Assembly (NCBI GenBank): GCA_016235805.1
Contig: JACRIY010000046.1
Span: 22,551 to 86,550 of the forward strand
DNA length: 64,000 bases
Source of the DNA: Rhodocyclales bacterium
GTDB lineage: Bacteria > Pseudomonadota > Gammaproteobacteria > Burkholderiales > Rhodocyclaceae
Direction of reading: 5' to 3'
Positions 60,369-64,000 of the stretch are shown piece by piece (positions within the stretch are counted from its first letter, which is position 1; every line of letters begins with the position of its first letter). The notes under the pieces are model-generated. The model made no database searches and was not told the DNA's origin. It was given only the letters and a program-made list of their open reading frames with translations. The translations under genes were made by a program, and so were the position numbers.

Positions 60369-61082
60369 ATGATGCGGTCCAGACTTTTCATGGCAATGCC
60401 CCTGCTGCCGATGCTGCTGGCGCCTGCCGGCTTGCGGGCGCAGGCCGTTGCTCCGCCGCCGGCCATCACGGTGGAAAACGCCGCTGCCGAACGGGCGCGC
60501 GCCAAGGCGATCCGCGATGCCGCCGAACGTCGTTACCTCGAAGACAAGGCCGATTGCAGCACACGCATGGTGGCCATCGGTTGCATGACGGTGGCAAAGG
60601 AGCGCCGCGCCGCGGCGGGGCGCGAAGCGGAGGCGATTCGCAAGGAAAGCTATCGCGTCGAGCGCGAGGCGCGTCAGGCCAAGGTGGCGGACAGAGAGGC
60701 GCAGCGCGCCTCCACCGCGCCGGCGGAAGCTGCCGGCAACCAGGCCAGGGTGGAGCGCCATCGCGAAGAGGAAGCCGCGCGCACCGCCGAGCGCGAGCGC
60801 CGCCAGGCCGAGGCGCAGTCCAAGCTGGAAAGCCGGCGCGCCAAGGCGGCCGAAGAGCGAGATGCCCGGCAGCGCAAGACCGAGGAGCGTCGCCAGGAAG
60901 AAGCCCGGCGCGCCGCCGCGGGGCCGGAAAATGCGCGCAAGGCCGCCGAGCGCAAACGCAAGCATGCGGAGAAGGTGCAGAAGATCGAACAACGCGAGCG
61001 CGACTACGAAACGCAGCGCAAGTACCGCGAGGCGGAGAAGGCTGCGGAAGAGGCGCGTCGGGCGAAGGCGGCGGCGAAGTGA
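60369..61082 (+). CDS. Exported coiled-coil protein, Ala/Arg/Glu rich
   Basis: 237 residues with a signal peptide (about 1-25, ending AGLRAQA). A short part around 58-78 has two cysteines (DCSTRMVAIGCMTVAKERR), and from about 80 to the end it is one long charged helix or coiled coil of repeated A-E-R/K blocks. The low complexity makes homology hard to judge. Its TGA overlaps the GTG of the LysR gene. Role unknown. Confidence 0.7.
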   Translation: MMRSRLFMAMPLLPMLLAPAGLRAQAVAPPPAITVENAAAERARAKAIRDAAERRYLEDKADCSTRMVAIGCMTVAKERRAAAGREAEAIRKESYRVEREARQAKVADREAQRASTAPAEAAGNQARVERHREEEAARTAERERRQAEAQSKLESRRAKAAEERDARQRKTEERRQEEARRAAAGPENARKAAERKRKHAEKVQKIEQRERDYETQRKYREAEKAAEEARRAKAAAK

Positions 61083-61981
61083 TCTCGCGCAAATACCTCT
61101 ACCTGATCGCCCTGGCGCGAGAGAAGCACTTCGGCCGCGCCGCTGCCGCCTGCCACGTTTCGCCCTCGACGCTCTCGGCGGCGATTCGCGACCTGGAAAC
61201 CGAACTCGGCGTTGCCGTGGTCGAGCGCGGCAAGCAGTTCGCCGGCCTGACGCCGGAAGGCCGCAGCGTGGTCGAGTACGCGCAGCGCATGGCCGCCAGC
61301 GCGGAAGGCCTGAAGCAGGAACTGGCCAGCCTGCGCGACGGCCTCACCGGCCGCCTGCGCCTGGGCGTGATCCCCACGGCCTTGACCGTGGTGGCGGCGC
61401 TCACCTCTTCCTTTGCACGGCGCCATGCCCATGTCACGGCCGAGGTGCTGTCGCTGGCGACCGACGAAATCCTCGCCCGGCTGCGCCGCTTCGAGCTCGA
61501 TGCCGGCATCGTCTATGTCGAGTCGGCGCAGACCGCCGGGCTGGACATCGTGCCGATCTGGCACGAACGCCATGTGCTGCTGACCGGCGCTGCGGGCCGC
61601 TTCGCCGGGCGCGACAGCGTGAGCTGGTCCGAGGCGGCCACGGTGCCGCTGGCCCTGCTGACCCCCGACATGCAGAACCGCAAGACCATCGACTCGGTTT
61701 TTTCAAAAGTCGGCGCTGAGGTTACGGCGAATCTGGAGACCAACTCCATCGTCAGCATCCTCGCCCACGTCGGTTCCGGCCACTGGTCGTCCATCGTGCC
61801 ACGCGCGGTGCTGGAGCAGGTGGGCACGCCACCCGGCGTGATCGCCATCGAACTGGTCGAGCCGGCCGTCGATTGGGCCACCGGCCTTGTCACCCTGCCG
61901 CGCGAGCCGCAGGCGCCGATGGTGGTGGCGCTGGTGGCGGAAGCCCGCGCATTGGCCGAGACGTTCGAGAAACCTGCATAG
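61079..61981 (+). CDS. LysR-type regulator next to formate dehydrogenase genes
   Basis: 300 residues from GTG 61079, overlapping the previous stop by 4 nt. The N-terminal helix-turn-helix (FGRAAAACHVSPSTLSAAIR) and the effector-binding domain match LysR. A LysR regulator in front of fdsGB is common and is linked to formate-dependent control in Cupriavidus-type bacteria, so a formate-response role is likely. Copy I of the repeat is at the region encoding SKVGAEVTAN. Confidence 0.92.
   Translation: MISRKYLYLIALAREKHFGRAAAACHVSPSTLSAAIRDLETELGVAVVERGKQFAGLTPEGRSVVEYAQRMAASAEGLKQELASLRDGLTGRLRLGVIPTALTVVAALTSSFARRHAHVTAEVLSLATDEILARLRRFELDAGIVYVESAQTAGLDIVPIWHERHVLLTGAAGRFAGRDSVSWSEAATVPLALLTPDMQNRKTIDSVFSKVGAEVTANLETNSIVSILAHVGSGHWSSIVPRAVLEQVGTPPGVIAIELVEPAVDWATGLVTLPREPQAPMVVALVAEARALAETFEKPA
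61703..61732 (+). repeat. Dispersed short repeat, degenerate copy I
   Basis: Reads TCAAAAGTCGGCGCTGAG followed by GTTACGGCGAAT in the LysR gene. Two or more bases of the core differ, and a similar protein segment occurs natively in LysR proteins, so this is uncertain. Confidence 0.4.
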
Positions 61982-62033
61982 GCCTTCGGCTTTTCCCGCT
62001 TTCCCTTTTGCCGGAGGCGCGGTACAAAGCGGG

Positions 62034-62477
62034 ATGGAAATTCCCGCCATCCTTGCCCGCATCCTCGACGCGCATCGCGACCAGCCGGGCGCGCTGCTGC
62101 CCGTGCTGCATGAAGTCCAGGAGGTCTTCGGCTTCATCCCGCCAGAGACCGTGCCGGCGATCGCCACGGCGCTGAACCTGTCGCGCGCCGAAGTTCATGG
62201 CGTGATCAGCTATTACCATCACTTCCGCCAGGAGCCGCCGGGCCGCCACGTGGTGCGCGTTTGTTGCGCCGAGGCTTGCCAGGCCGTAGGCGGCGAGGCG
62301 CTGGCCGAGCATGCGAAAGCACGCCTGGCCGGCAGCGATGTGACGCTGGCACCCGTGTATTGCCTGGGCCTGTGCGCCTGCGGTCCGGCCGTGCAGGTCG
62401 ACGAAACGCAATTGCACGCGGCGATGACGCCGACCAAGTTCGATGCCCTGATGGCGCGGCTGGAGTCGGAACCATGA
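62034..62477 (+). CDS. fdsG: NAD-dependent formate dehydrogenase gamma subunit
   Basis: 147 residues, NuoE-like [2Fe-2S] thioredoxin fold. It has the four cysteines: VCCAEACQAVGG and YCLGLCACGP. It transfers electrons within the soluble FdsABG complex that oxidises formate with NAD+. It overlaps fdsB by 4 nt. Confidence 0.95.
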   Translation: MEIPAILARILDAHRDQPGALLPVLHEVQEVFGFIPPETVPAIATALNLSRAEVHGVISYYHHFRQEPPGRHVVRVCCAEACQAVGGEALAEHAKARLAGSDVTLAPVYCLGLCACGPAVQVDETQLHAAMTPTKFDALMARLESEP

Positions 62478-63967
62478 GGACCACCGTCTTCGTCCCCGGC
62501 GACGCCGCCGCCCTGGCCTTGGGCGCCGATGCCGTGGCCGACGCGATCACCGCCACGGCCGCCGCGCGCGGCATCGAACTGCGCGTGTTGCGCAACGGAT
62601 CGCGCGGCATGGTCTGGCTGGAGCCGCTGGTCGAGGTGGTCACGGCGCAGGGGCGCATCGCTTACGGTCCGGTAACCGTCGATCGGGTGGCGGAATTGTT
62701 CTCGGCCGGCTTTTTGACCGGCGGCGCGCATCCCTTGGCTCTCGGTCCGACCGAACAGATTCCCTGGCTCGCCCGCCAACAGCGCCTGGTTTCACGCCGC
62801 CTCGGCGTCGTCGATCCGCGCTCGCTGACCGATTACGTCGCGCGCGGCGGCGGCGAAGGCCTGCGCCGCGCGCGCGCCATGGCGCCGACCGCGATCGTGC
62901 AGGCGATTGCCGATTCCGGCCTGCGCGGGCGCGGCGGCGCGGCCTTTCCCGCCGGCATCAAGTGGCGCACCGTGCTCGACGCGTCGGCGGCGCAAAAATA
63001 CGTGGTGTGCAATGCCGACGAAGGCGACTCCGGCACGTTCTCCGATCGCATGCTGATGGAAGGCGATCCCTTCTGCCTGCTCGAAGGCATGGCCATCGCC
63101 GGTCGAGCCGTGGGCGCCAATCGCGGCTACATCTATGTGCGTTCCGAATACCCGCATGCGATCGCCGCGCTGCAGGCGGCGCTCGCCGCCGCCGGTGATT
63201 TCCTCGGCGGCTTCCAGGTCGAAGTGCGCAAGGGCGCCGGTTCCTACGTCTGCGGCGAGGAAACCGCGCTGCTGGAGAGCCTCGAAGGCCGGCGCGGCAT
63301 CGTCCGTTCCAAACCGCCGCTGCCGGCGGTCGAGGGCCTGTTCGGCCGGCCGACGCTGATCCACAACGTGATCACGCTGGCCAGCGTGCCGGACATCCTG
63401 GCGCAGGGCGCGGCGGCCTATCGCGATTTCGGCATCGGTCGCTCGCGCGGCACGCTGCCCTTCCAGCTCGCCGGCAACATCTGCCACGGTGGCCTGGTCG
63501 AAGTGCCTTTCGGCCTGACATTGCGCGAGCTGCTTTACGACTTCGGCGGTGGTTCGCGCTCCGGCCGGCCGCTGCGCGCGGTGCAGGTCGGCGGGCCGCT
63601 GGGCGCCTACCTGCCCGAAGCGCAATTCGACACGCCTCTCGACTACGAGGCCTTTGCCGCCATCGGCGCCGGCTTGGGCCACGGCGGCATCGTCGCCTTC
63701 GACGACACGGTGGACATGGCGAAGCAGGCACGTTACGCGATGAAGTTCTGCGCCATCGAATCCTGCGGCAAATGCACGCCCTGCCGCATCGGCTCGACGC
63801 GCGGCGTCGAGGTGATCGACCGCATCCGCGCCGGTGATCGCGCGCAGATCGAATTGCTGGAAGACCTGTGCGAGACCATGGTCCACGGTTCGGCCTGCGC
63901 CATGGGCAGCATGACGCCGATTCCGGTGATGTCGGCGCTGCATCACTTTCCGGAGGACTTCGCATGA
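62474..63967 (+). CDS. fdsB: NAD-dependent formate dehydrogenase beta subunit
   Basis: 497 residues, NuoF-like. GLRGRGGAAFPAGIKWR and CNADEGDSGTFSDRML form the NAD and FMN sites, and CGKCTPCRIGSTRG the [4Fe-4S] ligands. An N-terminal extension of about 110 residues is of the thioredoxin-like type seen in Fds/HoxF proteins. It passes electrons to NAD+. It overlaps both fdsG and fdsA by 4 nt. Confidence 0.96.
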   Translation: MRTTVFVPGDAAALALGADAVADAITATAAARGIELRVLRNGSRGMVWLEPLVEVVTAQGRIAYGPVTVDRVAELFSAGFLTGGAHPLALGPTEQIPWLARQQRLVSRRLGVVDPRSLTDYVARGGGEGLRRARAMAPTAIVQAIADSGLRGRGGAAFPAGIKWRTVLDASAAQKYVVCNADEGDSGTFSDRMLMEGDPFCLLEGMAIAGRAVGANRGYIYVRSEYPHAIAALQAALAAAGDFLGGFQVEVRKGAGSYVCGEETALLESLEGRRGIVRSKPPLPAVEGLFGRPTLIHNVITLASVPDILAQGAAAYRDFGIGRSRGTLPFQLAGNICHGGLVEVPFGLTLRELLYDFGGGSRSGRPLRAVQVGGPLGAYLPEAQFDTPLDYEAFAAIGAGLGHGGIVAFDDTVDMAKQARYAMKFCAIESCGKCTPCRIGSTRGVEVIDRIRAGDRAQIELLEDLCETMVHGSACAMGSMTPIPVMSALHHFPEDFA

Positions 63968-64000
63968 ACGCTCCGCAGGAACTCCAGCTCGGCGCCGCAA
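63964..64000 (+). CDS. fdsA: Formate dehydrogenase alpha subunit start (partial)
   Basis: An ATG at 63964, overlapping the fdsB stop, begins MNAPQELQLGAA and runs off the right edge. Position behind fdsGB makes it the molybdenum-containing catalytic subunit FdsA. Only 12 residues are visible, so this rests on gene order. Confidence 0.6.
   Translation, partial: MNAPQELQLGAA

Overview
The window reads as one contiguous stretch of a high-GC betaproteobacterial chromosome. The gene content and order (ilvB-ilvH-ilvC, pssA-leuA, rpsP-rimM-trmD-rplS, xseB-ispA-dxs, queA-tgt-yajC-secDF, pepA-holC, lptFG, a sigma/DUF3619/DUF3106/RDD block) are typical of Rhodocyclales/Nitrosomonadales-type betaproteobacteria. 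A thiosulfate-oxidising soxYZAXB cluster and an NAD-dependent fdsGBA formate dehydrogenase suggest a sulfur-oxidising, facultatively lithotrophic member (Sterolibacteriaceae/Sulfuritalea-like is my inference, not proven). No rRNA, CRISPR array, integrase or complete insertion sequence was seen.

Layout. 1-10.6 kb, minus strand: an MlaE-type permease (cut by the left edge), a RhlE-type helicase, an AsmA-like protein, an esterase, a MarR regulator, SixA, a CYTH-CHAD protein and a MacAB-type efflux system. 10.7-15 kb, minus strand: soxYZAXB. 15.2-24.5 kb: Kup, tRNA-Leu(CAA), a Crp/Fnr regulator, queA-tgt-yajC-secD-secF and a cytochrome b561. 24.5-34.1 kb: cytochrome c556-like, DUF2322-like, purB, GST, holC, pepA, lptF-lptG, and a sigma-factor operon. 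34.2-45.8 kb: branched-chain amino acid genes, pssA, leuA, wrbA, a PilZ-like protein and the ribosomal/tRNA-modification operon. 46-51.3 kb: folE2, dxs, ispA, xseB and a Rieske oxygenase, followed by an EamA transporter.

52.4-56.4 kb is the accessory part: four tightly packed minus-strand genes with clearly lower GC. They encode a beta-CASP metallo-beta-lactamase nuclease-like protein, a small PcfJ-domain protein, a PD-(D/E)XK nuclease-like protein, and a larger protein ending in what looks like a degenerate second PcfJ domain. An 8-bp inverted repeat sits just upstream. I do not recognise this combination as a named system; it is the best candidate for an undescribed (possibly defence or nucleic-acid-processing) module. 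After it come a tiny secreted protein, an acetolactate-synthase-like TPP enzyme with a COG3573-type flavoprotein, and then a coiled-coil protein, a LysR regulator and fdsG-fdsB-fdsA (fdsA cut by the right edge).

A second notable signal is a short dispersed repeat, core GTCGGCGCTGGCG followed by ACGGCG, found in ten copies on both strands, mostly inside genes and in frame (often encoding KVGAGxTA). A possible longer parent form lies between kup and tRNA-Leu. A third is a 72-bp tandem repeat of large hairpins directly behind rplS.
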